Assembly: GCF_910591885.1 (NCBI RefSeq)
Contig: NC_063272.1
Coordinates: 15,636,364 to 15,700,363 of the forward strand
Length of the DNA: 64,000 nucleotides
DNA from: Bombus terrestris
Lineage: Eukaryota > Arthropoda > Insecta > Hymenoptera > Apidae
Direction of reading: 5' to 3'
Shown: positions 1 to 13,403 of the stretch, piece after piece
Layout of the letters: every line of letters begins with the position of its first letter
Numbering within the stretch: position 1 is the stretch's first letter
Made by a program: the position numbers and the translations under genes
Notes under the pieces: model-generated
What the model was told of the DNA's origin: nothing
The model's input: the letters and a program-made list of their open reading frames with translations, nothing else
Database searches by the model: none

Positions 1-89
1 ATCATTCTATGGTAATGTATATTTATTATTCAGAAATATATCTTTATTATATGTGTAATTTAATGTAAATTTAATTTATATTAATTTTA

Positions 90-3000
90 CTAAATTTGAT
101 AAGTTTGGGTACTACTAAATAAAAGTGTTAGTAGCTCTGGTTCGGTTAAATTTTTCTTATATTTTTGTACCATTTCTTGAATCTTCAAACGTCTACGTAC
201 ATGTGGTGGGTGGTAACTGTAAAATATTATAAATATTGTACATATTAATATGACCAAGCTATAGTTATAATTTTATATACCTATCATTGTCAAGCCTTTT
301 CCTACGTCCCATATTTAATGCTGTTTGTCTAACAAGTGTTCCCAATACCCTTCTAGACACAACCATCCCATCAATTAGTGGAGTGGCCAAATTAATTCTA
401 GAAACTGGACCTTGCAATCTGACTCTCATTAATCCACTACTGAGAGCTTGGAGAAAAATTACTTGTACATCTGATACTTGAATGACTCTTGATTGTTCAA
501 GACCGCTATAAGTACAAGGAAGAAGATCACCTGCACATAAAATGGGATTATAAAATTTTCTTTATTTGATTAAAATAAATAAAAATCTTTATTTAAGTGA
601 TAATACTAATTGGAAATTGAGCAAAATCCTCTAAACTCTCTAGCCAAACAACCATAATTTTAATGTCAGTTTGTACAGGTAAAACTTGTTTAGCTGTTTT
701 TCTTGGTTTTACTAAATCCACATTAGAAGAGGTACAGGAATTAGATCCTGTTAAACTAGGTGGCTGTTTTTCTAAATCAAGTGACATTGTTCGCGAGTTT
801 TGCATTGTATTCTGTCCTGTCCCACTATTTCGAGGTGAAGTACTTTCACTAATGCTTCTTTCAAACCAAACTGCAATTATTAATTATTGTATAATTCGTT
901 CACATAATATAATATTATTTTCTTTAATACATTGTCATTCGTCTAAGTTGTACCTTGATTAGAACTGATATCACTACCATAACTTGTTTCCTCCAGTGAG
1001 TCCGAATTTACCATATTGTTTAACTGAGTGGGTACAACAAAGGCAATTTCTGAGCTAACATCTGCCCAATAAAGTACATGAGTATCACCATTATAAAGGG
1101 CTCCACCATGATCACTATGAGCTGGTTGTGGTACATTCAATTGTGGTGTTACTCTCCATGAAGTAGAAATATGTCCAGTCCAACCGGCATGTGTTGATAC
1201 AGAAACTGGCCAGCCAAGAGAATTTAAGAATTCTAAGAAATTCGATGATACATTCGATTCATGTAACTATAAAAATAAAACTACTTTACAAAGATGTAAA
1301 TATATAACGATAAAGTATTCTAAAATAAAAAATGTAATTACCACGTTAGATAATATTTCTGTAGAAGTTTTTTGACCAGCTTTTACATAAAAAATGTAAA
1401 CAGTATCACATGTTCTTGGACTAATGTTATCTAAAGTTTCTAAGTCTAAATAAAATCCTGGAATGGTTGGATCTAAAGCAGTAAGGCCACTGTTTCTAGA
1501 TTCATTGTTTTCTTTAGGTTCGATATTTAAAAAACCAAAATGACTTAGAAACAGACGTGCAGTTTGAAATTCATGGCAAATGTGAGGAGGTACACATTCT
1601 TCTGTCTTTTCCTCTGAAACTTTATCATTTCCATCACAATATTTTGTTTCAATATTCATTTGACGCTCTAACAATTGTGACAAAATTTGATGTTCATTTC
1701 TGATTACATCATTATCATTCATAACTGCTTCTAAACTTGGAATAGATTCATCCCTAAATAAAATTTGGGTATTTCAATAAAATCCCATTTTTTAATATTT
1801 TGAATTAAATGGAAATACGTTGATGAAATTTAACATACACTTTACAATGTGGAATTCGATCTACATTATCAGGAAAGAATTTAGGTTTGTAATCTGTTCG
1901 TGGAGCAGCTTCAGCTAATGGCAGTGGTCGACCTGGATTTGTATTTACACTTCTTATACTAGATCTATGTCTTGGTAAATGTCGAAGCTGCATCGTCCAA
2001 GCATGTCTTCCAAATGGACCACGTATTAATACAGTTACAGTAGGTTGTGGATCTTGATCATTTCCAAGTGGTTCTTCTAATAATGCTAATATAGTAGCAT
2101 TTTCTGCAACAAAATATCGAAATCTTTCAACTGCTGCTTGACGTGGAACTCGACCCCCAGTCCAACTATTACAATGTCGGAGAAGTGATACTTCATCTAG
2201 TAAAGATGACAATGATTGTGCTCCACATGCACTAGGGAAATAACCAACCTGTAAACAAATAAATTTACTTAAAATACTTTTATAAATTTATTATTTGTCA
2301 ATCATAACATTGCCTAATATACTTGTTCTAAAATGACGGTAAGAAGCGCGTCAGCAGCGTCTCTAACACGCATAGATGCTGGTTTTAATTCTTTCTCATC
2401 TTTCATTTTAATGGGTTCACCAGGTTTTCCTACACTTTTTGTTCCTGACACACCAAGTTCGACTACTTCCAGAACTGTTGTTAAGCAATCCTTATCCTAA
2501 AAGAATGATTCTAATTGTAAGTATAAATTTGTTGCAATGCTAACATCTGTTGCAATTAGATATAAATAAAATAATAACTTGTAACAGTTGTGAATGAGCA
2601 GTGAGCCAAGTTTTTAAACAACTAAATGCAGCAACAATAGAAGAATGAAGATCTTTAGAATGAGCTGGTGGTGGACGCCAACACTGATATGCAATATAGT
2701 CGCAGAGCCATTTCACAGCCCGTTTACATTCTAAAGCATCTGCAATATTTATTAAAAATATAGTATTTTGTAATTAAATTTTAAACTATAAATTGTATCA
2801 TAGAATATAATTCAACCTGTTAGTTTCCTTGCTGCGTATAAAATATTTAAAATTATATGAGTTGGCATATTTCCTAAATCAAAAAGTACTATTATATATT
2901 TTGATAAATTTTATAATTTACCTGTTTCACGAATACGTGTTCTAGCTAATCCTGATAATATCTCAAGAGCTGCTAGAGAAATATTTAAATCTGTCTTCCA

Positions 3001-6000
3001 TGATGATATTAATCTGTGACAAACTAAATATGTAGCTCTTACAAAAAGAGCATGAGCTGAATCTGTAACAGTAATCCATATATTTAATTATAAAAAACGT
3101 ACGAATTTAACTAATTTTCAAAATATAATACTATGTACAATATATGTTACAAATCTTTTGAAATGCAAGCTTTTGCATAATGTTATCCAAAGAAAGCTTC
3201 AATGTATAACAAAAACATCGAAATAAAAATAGATGATATTTCACAACATTTCTTATATGCACGATAATTAAACACAAAACTAATATAAAAAATACTTGTA
3301 TTTACCAAATGCAACACATTCCTCTTGAAGAGTTGTAATATCAGATGTGTCACCGAGCGAACGTTGGTCACTGGATATACTTATTTGACTGGCAGAATCG
3401 CTGGTGACTATTAAGCAATGATGAAACAGTACAATGATGAATGCATAACAAAACATAACTTATAATAATAAAAATGAATGACATCTTACAGAAGCAGGTA
3501 CAAAGCAAATACAAGAAAGTAATGTTAAGCATTATGATCTTGCATTGGATATAAGGCAAAATTCAATCTTAATTTACAAGCAACTGATAAATGTTAATAA
3601 GCTGCCATCTCGAATAATGAAATATTAGTTCCAGTTATTATTACTGGAATTATGTAATTTGGAATTACTTTTCAAATTTTAACATTAGGATAATTCTTTA
3701 AAAATTTTAAGAATTTCAGTATGTATAGATACAACTTAATACCATTTAAGTAATACACGAAATAACAAACCTGATGATAATAAATTTACGGCAGAATCAT
3801 GTGCCAGCGCGTCAGGTTGTGTGACTTGCTCAACTTCTTCTGCTGCTGCAGAGTCTTGTACACTTAACAAAAGAGCACCTAAAAAGGAAAATAGATTATA
3901 AAAATTGCAGTATATTAAATATTGAAGCAATATTACCTAACAACATATGAGTATTCTGAGAATCAGTTTCAACTTGTAGTGCATTTATAAGCAAATTCAT
4001 AAGTCTCGATTTTAACTGTGCAAACGTTACATGATTTTTGTCAGTAACCATAGGACTTAGAAACGTTGGAAGTTCTTTGATAGTAAGGTTCTGTAAGATA
4101 AAAATTGTATAAATTGTATGAAATTATTTAATTTACGATTGTATTATTATAATAAAACAAATATTTTATATATATTAGTTACTTGAAAGTGTAGAGGTAA
4201 CGCCAGCGTTGATATTAACAAATGTATTGAGGCTCTTCGTAAGTCCGATTTTGATACAACATTAGATTTAAGTTTTAAATCTTTTTCTGGAAGTACGGTT
4301 TCTAAAGCCGATATTACTGCAGGCACTAACACTTGTACACCATTTAGATCTAGACGAAATAAATCAGCAGAATTCAAAAGAATACTTGCTAACGTTTCAC
4401 CGCATTCTCGGGACTGTAAACAAGGTTTAAATACGGATTATATATATTTTTACAAATGTTTTATGTGTAAAATTATAATGAATAATTTATTACCTCATCA
4501 ACTTTAAGACCATGATTCATTGCTTGATAAAATCTAGCTAGATAAATAGGTAAAATTTCTTCTCCGGTCTTTTTAGCACAAAATATTCGACATAGTGCTC
4601 CCAAAGCTTCTGCTCTTCCGGATTCATAACGATCTATGCAAAGAGCTGGTGGAACATCGTTAACAGTTTCTTGCAAAGAACTAGGACCCTCAACAAGTAC
4701 AGAAGATGGACGTTTTGATGCACCTGATGGTTCTGTTTATCAAGAACATTAATGTTTATATTACTTAATCAAATTGAATATTGCATCGAATAATGCTTAC
4801 GTGGTAAATTTTGTGACCATCCATCAGTACCTATAAATGCAGCTTCGAATAACCATTCACCAAAAAGATGTAATATACTGTTACATTTTGGTCGTCCTGG
4901 AGCTAAAGGAGGTCTAATGTCTTGGACTAATGAAGTCATAGCTATAAATATAAGGATTTTATAATGTTCTAAATAAAATTGTTATTAAATAAAAATAATT
5001 TATTACATCTTACATGTTGTACTTGAGGCTGAAGATGGTCCTGAATTAGATATCAACATAGGTGGTGTACTTGACACACGACTTGTTGTTAAACCAATCA
5101 AGGAAGCTTTTGGAATTCCTATAATAGGAAACAATTATAAAATATAAATGATAATTAATATATTTTTCTGATAGTTTTTAGAATGTTTTCTAACTGTTTT
5201 TAGAATGTAATATTGCTCCAAAATAAGAAAGGAGAGAGAGAAGAAATATAAAAAAATATTTGATAAAAATATATACAATTTTAGAAGACATGTGTATAAA
5301 TGTAAAACACCGAAAGATAAGTGCTGAATACCCTTAGTCACTGCAGAAGGTGTTACACTGAAACTTTTGGCAAGTCTGCGTTGCGTTGGAGGTGTAGGAG
5401 AAGGTTGTGTCATATCCTTACTACTTGATTTATCCCATCCTACACCTCCACTTCCAGTGCTAGCAGATCCACATGTGATGGTAGATACACAACATTCTTC
5501 CCAGCAACATGCCTGTGAAACTCCTAAAACATTTGTGACTGCGTGCAACCATCACCAACAAAGCAAGTTGGAAACTCCATATCCTATTATAGGTATTTCA
5601 AAGTAAATAGGAAAAGTGTTGAAACAGATCATCTTAATTTTTTTGTAGAATATACAATTTATAACTTGCATATATATGATCCCCAAAAAAGTGTGATATC
5701 AGTTATATTTGGATATTGCAGAACTTTACATAATTCAATTATATAAATATGCACTTACCAAGGAAAGCATCCACTTGTCCAGCTATACCTTTAATGGCTT
5801 TTAAAAATATTTGTGGCAAGCTTTGTAAACATGGATGTTGACACGGATCTATTACATTTGGGCTTGCAATAGCATACTGTAAAAATGCTTGAGTCTGTGA
5901 AATAACAGCAGGTCTGCATAGATCAACAGGATCACCTATAGTTCGCAACAATCTATACCATGCTTGAGCTACTGCTTCATCTGACATTGTAGGTGGCACA

Positions 6001-7462
6001 AGTTGAGAATCTTCTTCACCTAAATATGTTATTTACATGTGTAATAATGATATAAATTACTTATGTGAAGAACAATATAATTATGTATATAATGATAAAT
6101 TATAAATTGAAATAACTAACTTATTTTTAATTCTGGAAACATTGGACCATACATAATTTGCAAGAGCCTTGCTGTAAGAGCAAGGCAAACACGATTCCAT
6201 TGTTCTACCAATGCTAATCTGTGTCGCCAACGAAGACATGACTCTCTTAATGTGCGCCATAATGGTGGTGATGGAAAATTGCGTTCACATGCTACTAACC
6301 ATACCTAAAAGTATTTTTATATACTTATTAGCTTGTTATAAACTGCTTATTCAATAACAATATTTTTTTACAAAAACATAATACCTCTAACAATACACCT
6401 AGAACTCTTTCACATAACTGCTCTCCAGCATCTTCTCTTGTTGCTGGAGGAGCTAAAAGTGCATCATTAATACCAATAAGAAATAATAATAAACTCTCCC
6501 AGGTTTCTCTTTCTAAAGTGGCAGGTCCTCTTGCAATTTGTTGCAATGTTCTAAGTACTCTATGACATAAAACAGCTTGCCTATTAATTGTATCTGTTCC
6601 TGTAAATAATATTTAATATTTTACAAGCATTAAGTATTTATAACTGCCATTAAAATGTAATTTCTTTATATTTAGTCCTTCATGTAATGTGGTTATTTTA
6701 GTTACAAAATTACCTAGATCCTGATATAAAAATGGCCAGACTACAAAGGAAAAGATAATAACTGTTAGATAAAAATATATCCAACATGCTAAATATTTAA
6801 TTAATACTAAACTTTTTTGGAGTTAGGAATTCACATTATATGTTATAAGAACATGTAAAAAACAAAAGGAAAATATGAAAAAGGTGATTTATTTTATTAC
6901 AGTGATTTATTTTACCTTCTCCTTTTCGTGGAACAAATAAATTATGAAAATGGCTGATTATTTTTCTGGCATAGAAATTAGGATCATCTATGATTGGTCT
7001 AGGTACACATATCTTCGGTGTAGAATATAGTGCAGACAACCACTCACAATATACATTAACACAATCTCTAACAGTATCATGCTCAGCCAAAGGTAAGGAT
7101 AGTCCAAAACATATTACTTCCATACACCATTGTACTTCCTTATCTGTACATAATGGACTAGGCTCAGCTGCTTGTGTAATGCCAAGATTTGCAGCCAATT
7201 GACGTACAATAGATAAAGCAACTTCTTTTCCTGCTCCAGGAGAAAACTTTTCTAGGACACTTTGACTTTCTTCTGAGCCTTGTTGAATTAGAACACTTAG
7301 AGAAGCCCATTCGGAATACATTCCTCCTTGGGTATCCTATATATATATAATAATTAGAATATTATAATAATAGAAAAATTATTGTAATAAATATTATAAC
7401 AATAAAAAAAAGTATTACGCCATTACCTTAAGATTAACTCTATTAAACACGCCTAAATTCAT
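90..7462 (-). CDS. RalGAPB: Ral GTPase-activating protein subunit beta (22 coding exons)
   Basis: Non-catalytic beta subunit of the RalGAP complex, which with an alpha subunit switches off RalA/RalB GTPases in the cytosol. The spliced product is 1551 aa from the ATG at 7462, or 1534 aa from the conserved MYSEW start at 7321 (human about 1494). Exons, 5' to 3': 7462-7427, 7336-6916, 6599-6385, 6304-6121, 6019-5759, 5538-5332, 5118-5014, 4941-4801, 4732-4494, 4413-4183, 4090-3937, 3878-3771, 3407-3306, 3062-2922, 2739-2579, 2496-2323, 2248-1839, 1753-1342, 1266-954, 870-607, 530-281, 216-90. All phases agree and the frame closes at TAG 92-90. Family landmarks include TDKEVQWCMEVICFGLSLPL, RAEALGALCRIFCAKKTGEE, EFQTARLFLSHFGFL, ALDPTIPGF, HAGWTGHISTSW and C-terminal PPHVRRRLKIQEMV. 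The RapGAP-like domain fills the last third. The acceptor at 5538 is the least certain junction. Minus-strand AATAAA at 27-22 is a likely polyA signal. Confidence 0.95.
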
Positions 7463-8762
7463 AGATTACTTTCTGGTTTGATGTCTTCTAAAAATTAAAA
7501 AAAAGAAAGTAAAATTTCGTATATATTCTTTCAATTTAGGTATAAAAACTGTTTAATCTCATTTGGTACACATGAAAACAGTACGTATATTTGCAGAATT
7601 ATATGTATGTAATTTTTAAAGCAACAAACATTGTCAAATATGTATAGATATGTGTAAAACTTGACAGTTGCAAGCATTATTTGACAGATTATCACTTCTA
7701 TGTAGTAAGTCTTCTCAATACGGTTTTTATTGGCTGTTGTATAATTGTATCGTAATAGTGTTTTCGTTCCTAAAAAATGTCCCCATATAATTTATTAATT
7801 TAATTTATTGAAAAATATATAAAATTAAATAAATTTTGTTTCGGTGTTAAAAAATAAATAACTATAATATTTCATAATTAAGAATTATTGATTATTTTTT
7901 TTTACATTATTGTTGTATAAAATACTAATTCCATTCATAAATATTTTCTTAAGATACAGTAAAATATTTCAAAATAAAATAAATGTGAGATCGAAAAATA
8001 TTGAAATCATATCTACAAAATACATATCTGCATATTTGAATGTTATGTGTATATACAATATATATAATTTGATTTGTTTCTAAGAGTCCCTAAAAGTTAA
8101 AGATTCTTAAGTTTGAAATTCACATAAAGCACAATTCATCATTTATTACATAAAATAAATTTTGATTGGAGGATTTTCTACCGGTAAGGTAGATAAAAGG
8201 TAGAAGATAGCATTTTAGCTCTACCTACTGGATAGGATGACAAGTATTACAATCTTGTATATTGTATTACTCGTTTTTTTTTGTGTATGGTATGTATCTA
8301 AATCTTGAAACGAAAAACATCGACAGATGGCTCAAGATCATGTTATGACTAATATTTCTAGTTGGACTTATGCTGACATATAAAAATTATAATAATTAAA
8401 ACTAAGTGTAAAAATATAGGATCAAGAATAACTAAGATAAGAACAATGTTTCCGAACATAAATCGAATTTGAAGTTACAGTTTCATATATTTGTGCATCG
8501 GGGTAAATAGCAAATGAAACATGGCGTTTGTTTCTTTCATATGTTCCGAAGATATTGCTTCTTGATTTTTTATTTCAAGTTTTTAATTATCAACGCGAAT
8601 AACGATTCCGATGAATTGAGGATTTTTTCCTCATAACACTTCTCCGCAAGTGTGCAAACAATCAATGCTTATTTCCTACATGCTTAAATTAAAAAAATGA
8701 AGAGAAATATTATTTGTGTCTTTTGAGATGTGGAACACTTTTGAAATACTGAAGAATACAGT
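7463..8762. promoter_or_regulatory. Divergent intergenic region, RalGAPB / wapl
   Basis: About 1.3 kb of AT-rich DNA between the divergently transcribed RalGAPB and wapl. It must hold the 5' UTRs and promoters of both. On the RalGAPB side an in-frame TAA lies two codons before the ATG at 7462, so that ATG is the first usable one. No TATA box, E2F site or DRE motif stood out, and no coding exon is visible. Several AT homopolymer runs occur. Confidence 0.6.
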
Positions 8763-11700
8763 ATGACGTCCCGTAGTTACACAAAATCTTACAGCCGTAA
8801 GGTCAGTAGTGTGACACCTGGGAGTATTCAATTTGATAAGCTTTTTAGGGAAAATAGCAATCGACCTTCCGCTGCTAAATCAGCTGGCACTGTTGGGAAA
8901 TGGGGTATAACATCTTTTACATCTATAAGGAGTACAAATATCAATGGTATGTATTTTCCTTGTCAATATAAATTATATCCTTTGTCACACATATTTATTT
9001 ATATCTAATTAATAAATGTTAAACATATATTTAGTATCTAACAACATAGAATGTTCAAAAAATTACTTAATGTAAGATTTTGTTTTATTCTATATATTTC
9101 ACATACTTTGCCTTTATATATATGATTCTATTCAAAAGATAAATCTACCTATACATTGTGCATTTATCAATTGCAATATTTATATGATTGATGATTTAAC
9201 AAATAAGAATAAATTTTATAGGAAATTATGTGAATATTATTTCATTTATAGGAAGGAGAGATGATATTCATAATACCTTTGGTGCAAAAAGAGTAAAGCT
9301 TGATTATGGAAATCAGAATGCTCGTGTAAATTCTGGGAAAGATCCATTTTCCTTTGAAACTGATCCTGACAATAAATCAGATGTTGCACCACCAGTTGTT
9401 AAACCTAAGAAATTTTTTAAAAGTAGAAATGTTCCACCTTCAATAGAAGAATCTCGCCAGGATATGGCAATATATAGACAAGTACCTGATTCACATTATG
9501 GTAGAGCCCGTGCTCAAAAAATCTCTCCACAACCACCACTACCACCACCACCACCACCACCACAACTACAACCAAAACAATCTTTAACAAAAGTATCAAA
9601 TGCTCCAGCTAAAAAAGTGACAGATACTTTAGAAGGAATCAATAATGATCCTCCTATTAGAGAAGAAGGGAAACCTCCTATTGTATTAAGAATATGCAAA
9701 GGTACAGCACGACTAGTCTATGGGAATGTGCAGAACACTCAACAGCCAGAACCTGAAACATATAGAATTTCTACACCCCTCATCAGTCCCACAAAAGTAG
9801 ATATGGAACGTAAAAACTTTAATGTGGATGTGAATGTTAAATCTGATCATAAAGCAGTTCGTTCTCAAGAACCCATTATCTCGACTGTATCAATACCTTT
9901 AGAAAATTCAGAAATGCGCAGAACTACCCGTAGTCGAGCAAAAAATCTGCAGTTAGATTTAACAACAACATCTTCTATTGTGTCTACAGCACCAGTAACA
10001 TCTAATTCACATAGTTCTGGTCTTTCTTTAACCCTTAGGAAATCTGTTACTGATTCCAACAATACATTAATATCTCATTATGATATTGTTAAGACTGATT
10101 GTGGTTCTACGTACTCTTGTAAGTCAGCAATTGAACCATTAATTGGGCGTGATCAACCACTGCCAACTACAACTCAAGAACTAATTGATATATTGTCAAG
10201 TGATTCTGACCCTATGCAAACAAGACCAATGATGATAAATACTTCAGAGACTGAAGAAAATACAGAAGTTGTTCCAGATGAAATCCAACACTGTTCTATA
10301 GATATTCCAACAAATGAAGTAGTTTCTGGACCTACTTTACAACATGAATTAAAGTCAGAATCAGACCCAGTACCAGAATCAGGTCCAGGTACAGAACCAG
10401 CATTAGGATCAGGAACAGAAACAGAACCAGAAGCTGAACCAGATCCAGCTCCAGAACCTGATGCTGAAGTAGAGACAGAACAAACTAACCGTATTATTGA
10501 TAATGACACAGCTACAGCAAAAACCTTAGTTGATCAAGATTGGTTTTCTGGGAGTGATGACAGTGAAGGTGTGAGTGGTAATGCAGAAAATGATATAGCA
10601 TTACATGTAACTAGTACAGTCACAGAATTACAACCATTAAATACTCCATGTACAACTATCCAAAAACCTGCTACTAAGAAAGGTAGTATTTTTAAAAGTC
10701 GTTCAACAGGTACTACAAATGGAAATAAAAGAAGAGCTTTGTACAAACACAAGTGGTGTGATAGTGATAAAGAATCTAGTACCACAGATACTTCTAATGT
10801 TGGAAATAGTACACCTACTATCGCTTCAGGATCTCATAGTGGTACAGATCCTGTAGCTTATGAAGAAGAATTTGATCCTTCACAATTAACAAGAGTTGTA
10901 AAATATCCTGAAGCTGATGCAGGTTTTGAAGATGAATCTGATGCTATAACTAGTATTCGTTGTGGCAAGAAAGTAAAGGGAGTATGTATATTTTATACTT
11001 TATGCATTGTAATATATTAATTTATTACAAATTTGATATTGAACAATACTTGTCTTTTTAGTTCTATACTGTAGTAAAAAATGTGAAAAAAGCTCATCAA
11101 ATTCAAGAAAGTGGAGAATTTCAAGAGTTTAATGATGATGTTGAATATATATTAGACACTTTAAGAGAAAACAATCCAAATGCTACTCGCTGCCTTTCAG
11201 CTATAAGATTGGCAAGCAAATGTATGGCACCTGCATTTCGTATGCATGTACGTGCTCATGGCACTGTTGCTAAATTCTTCAAAGCTCTTCATGATGCAAC
11301 AAAAGATCAGGTAATATGTTTTATTTTCATAGAATGTAATATATATAAATTTTATCAGGTCTAATAATATATGTGAAAATTTAAATGAAACTCTATGTGT
11401 TTTGTAGAGTCTTGCTTTATGTACAGCAACAGTAATGTTTGTATTAAGTCAAGATCGTTTAGCTATGGATTTAGATCGTGATTGTTTAGAATTAATGTTA
11501 AGTTTGTTAGAATCTGATGCCAGTCACAAAGATGCACTTGATGATTGTGGCCTTAGTCGGGCAGAACTTCTAAAAAATAAAGAAAAAGTACGTCAGTTAT
11601 GTGCTGATATTCAAGCTCAAGGACATGCAAAACATTTAAATCTTGATAATATAACCGTAAGTATTATTTCTATTCATAGTTACCAGGAAAGAAATATAAA

Positions 11701-13403
11701 AAGTAAATGAACAAATATATAACAAATTAATTCTAGGTTGGTCAACTTGCTATGGAGACACTTCTTAGTCTTACATCCAAACGTGCTGGTGAATGGTTTA
11801 AAGAAGAACTTAGAGAATTGGGAGGTTTAGAGCATATTGTAAAGACTATCAGAGATTGTCATCGCCATATTAATACCCAAAATATTACAAAATCTGGATG
11901 GACAGATCCATTATTAGACAAATTGCGTAAAGTTGATAGATGTTTACGTGTATTAGAAAATGTGAGATCTATGTTTTATATAATGATATACATACTTAAA
12001 ATTTATAATACAGTTTACGATATATTTATTTATCCTTTTTAATTGAAATTTTTTTAGGTTACTCATATGAATGAGGAAAATCAAGTGTATTTATTGAAAT
12101 ATGAGAATGGAGTTTTAGTCAGCACTTTAGCAAATTTATATCATCTTTGTGGACAGGAAATTCCTATTTATCCTACTATAGACCCAAGTGATAAAACTTC
12201 CACTGGTGCTGTTATTAGAGAATGCTTGTTTGCTATTATTAAGGTTCTTATTAACCTTACACATCGATTTAATAGACAATGTAGGACTTTATTATATTTT
12301 ATCTTCCAAAAGATATTAATAATTTACTTTTACCAATGTATAATACAATGTTTTATAATTATTTCAGCTTTTGGGAGTAAATCATTAGGCCTGCAACCAG
12401 GTGTTTTAGATTGCAGTTTGTATCTTTTATTGCGCGTCCCCGAGTCACTTCCTGAAGAGAAACGTTTTGATATGATGATGTTAGCTTTGATTTTATTAAT
12501 AAATTTAGTAGAACAATGTGATGATAATAAACAGCTGCTTATCGAATCTAAAGCTCCCCCATCAATAGAAAATATTTTTGACGGTAGGTATTTTACAAAA
12601 TATATTGTTTTCACGAAGATGTGGATCTGATATATTGTATTTGTTTCTGTAAAAAAACAGCAGAGGAAAGTGGAGTAGAATGTTTAATCGATCTATTTTA
12701 TAAACAAGAAGAATTGGCACGTGCCGAAGAACAAAAAACTGATGCTATTTTAGATGGTAAAAAAGATTCGGAACAAACAGAAACTGTATCGACAACAACT
12801 AAATCTCAAGAGGAATTCATTGAAGAAACTGTCACAAAATGTTTGTATAATTTTTGTTTAAGATATTATAAATTTTGTAAAATATAATTTTAGAAATTCT
12901 TTTTGTAGTATTACAAAAAGCGGGACGTCATATGGAACATACTTTAATAGGAGCATATGTAGTGCTTTTACTTGGTTACTTAATAATGGATAATAAGGTA
13001 ATAAATTTTTAAGTTTAAAATTACAATGCTAATACTATAGAAGAAAATAATGTAATACATATACTTTTAGGATTATGAATTGTTGGTACGCAGTAGACTT
13101 CCAGATAATAATTTTACTACTATGGTGTCTGTACTTCAGAAATTCTTCAATTTCATGAATTTAACGGCATCGGTAATTGTTTTTAATTTTTTTATTTATA
13201 CACATTTATAAAAAATTATCAGAAAATTTGAACATATGAGTAACTTATTTTAGAATGAAGTAAGCAGCTGTGGAATTGCTGCTACTGAAAAGGTGATTAA
13301 GTTCCTAAAAGTCTCAGATGCCCGCATTGAAGAAGAGAAAAGTGAATTACCACTATCAGCTTTAGAAGATCCAAACATAATGCTCCATTTATCTTCGTCT
13401 TGA
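8763..13403 (+). CDS. wapl: Wings apart-like protein, cohesin release factor (11 exons)
   Basis: WAPL opens cohesin rings together with Pds5 and so removes sister-chromatid cohesin in prophase and limits loop extrusion in interphase; it acts in the nucleus. Exons: 8763-8946, 9252-10981, 11062-11310, 11408-11656, 11737-11961, 12058-12280, 12368-12583, 12661-12840, 12909-12997, 13071-13172, 13254-13403. The product is 1198 aa. The N-terminus (MTSRSYTKSYSRK) carries the YSR motif known to contact Pds5. KRVKLD at residues 74-79 is a c-Myc-type NLS, and DPFSF at 92-96 sits where vertebrates have an FGF motif. The large exon 2 encodes a disordered, Pro/Glu-rich middle with a proline run near 9540. 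The C-terminal WAPL HEAT-like domain starts near AGFEDESDAI in exon 2 and runs to the end. The Met at 8763 is the family start. Confidence 0.96.
9535..9571 (+). repeat. CCA trinucleotide run in wapl (polyproline)
   Basis: An imperfect (CCA)n run encodes about eleven prolines, broken by a leucine, in the disordered middle of Wapl. It is a short coding microsatellite and is likely length-variable. Confidence 0.85.

Noticed and set aside
9417..9699. Minus-strand frames with poly-Val or poly-Gly inside wapl
   Set aside because: Antisense readings of the CCA run in wapl exon 2.
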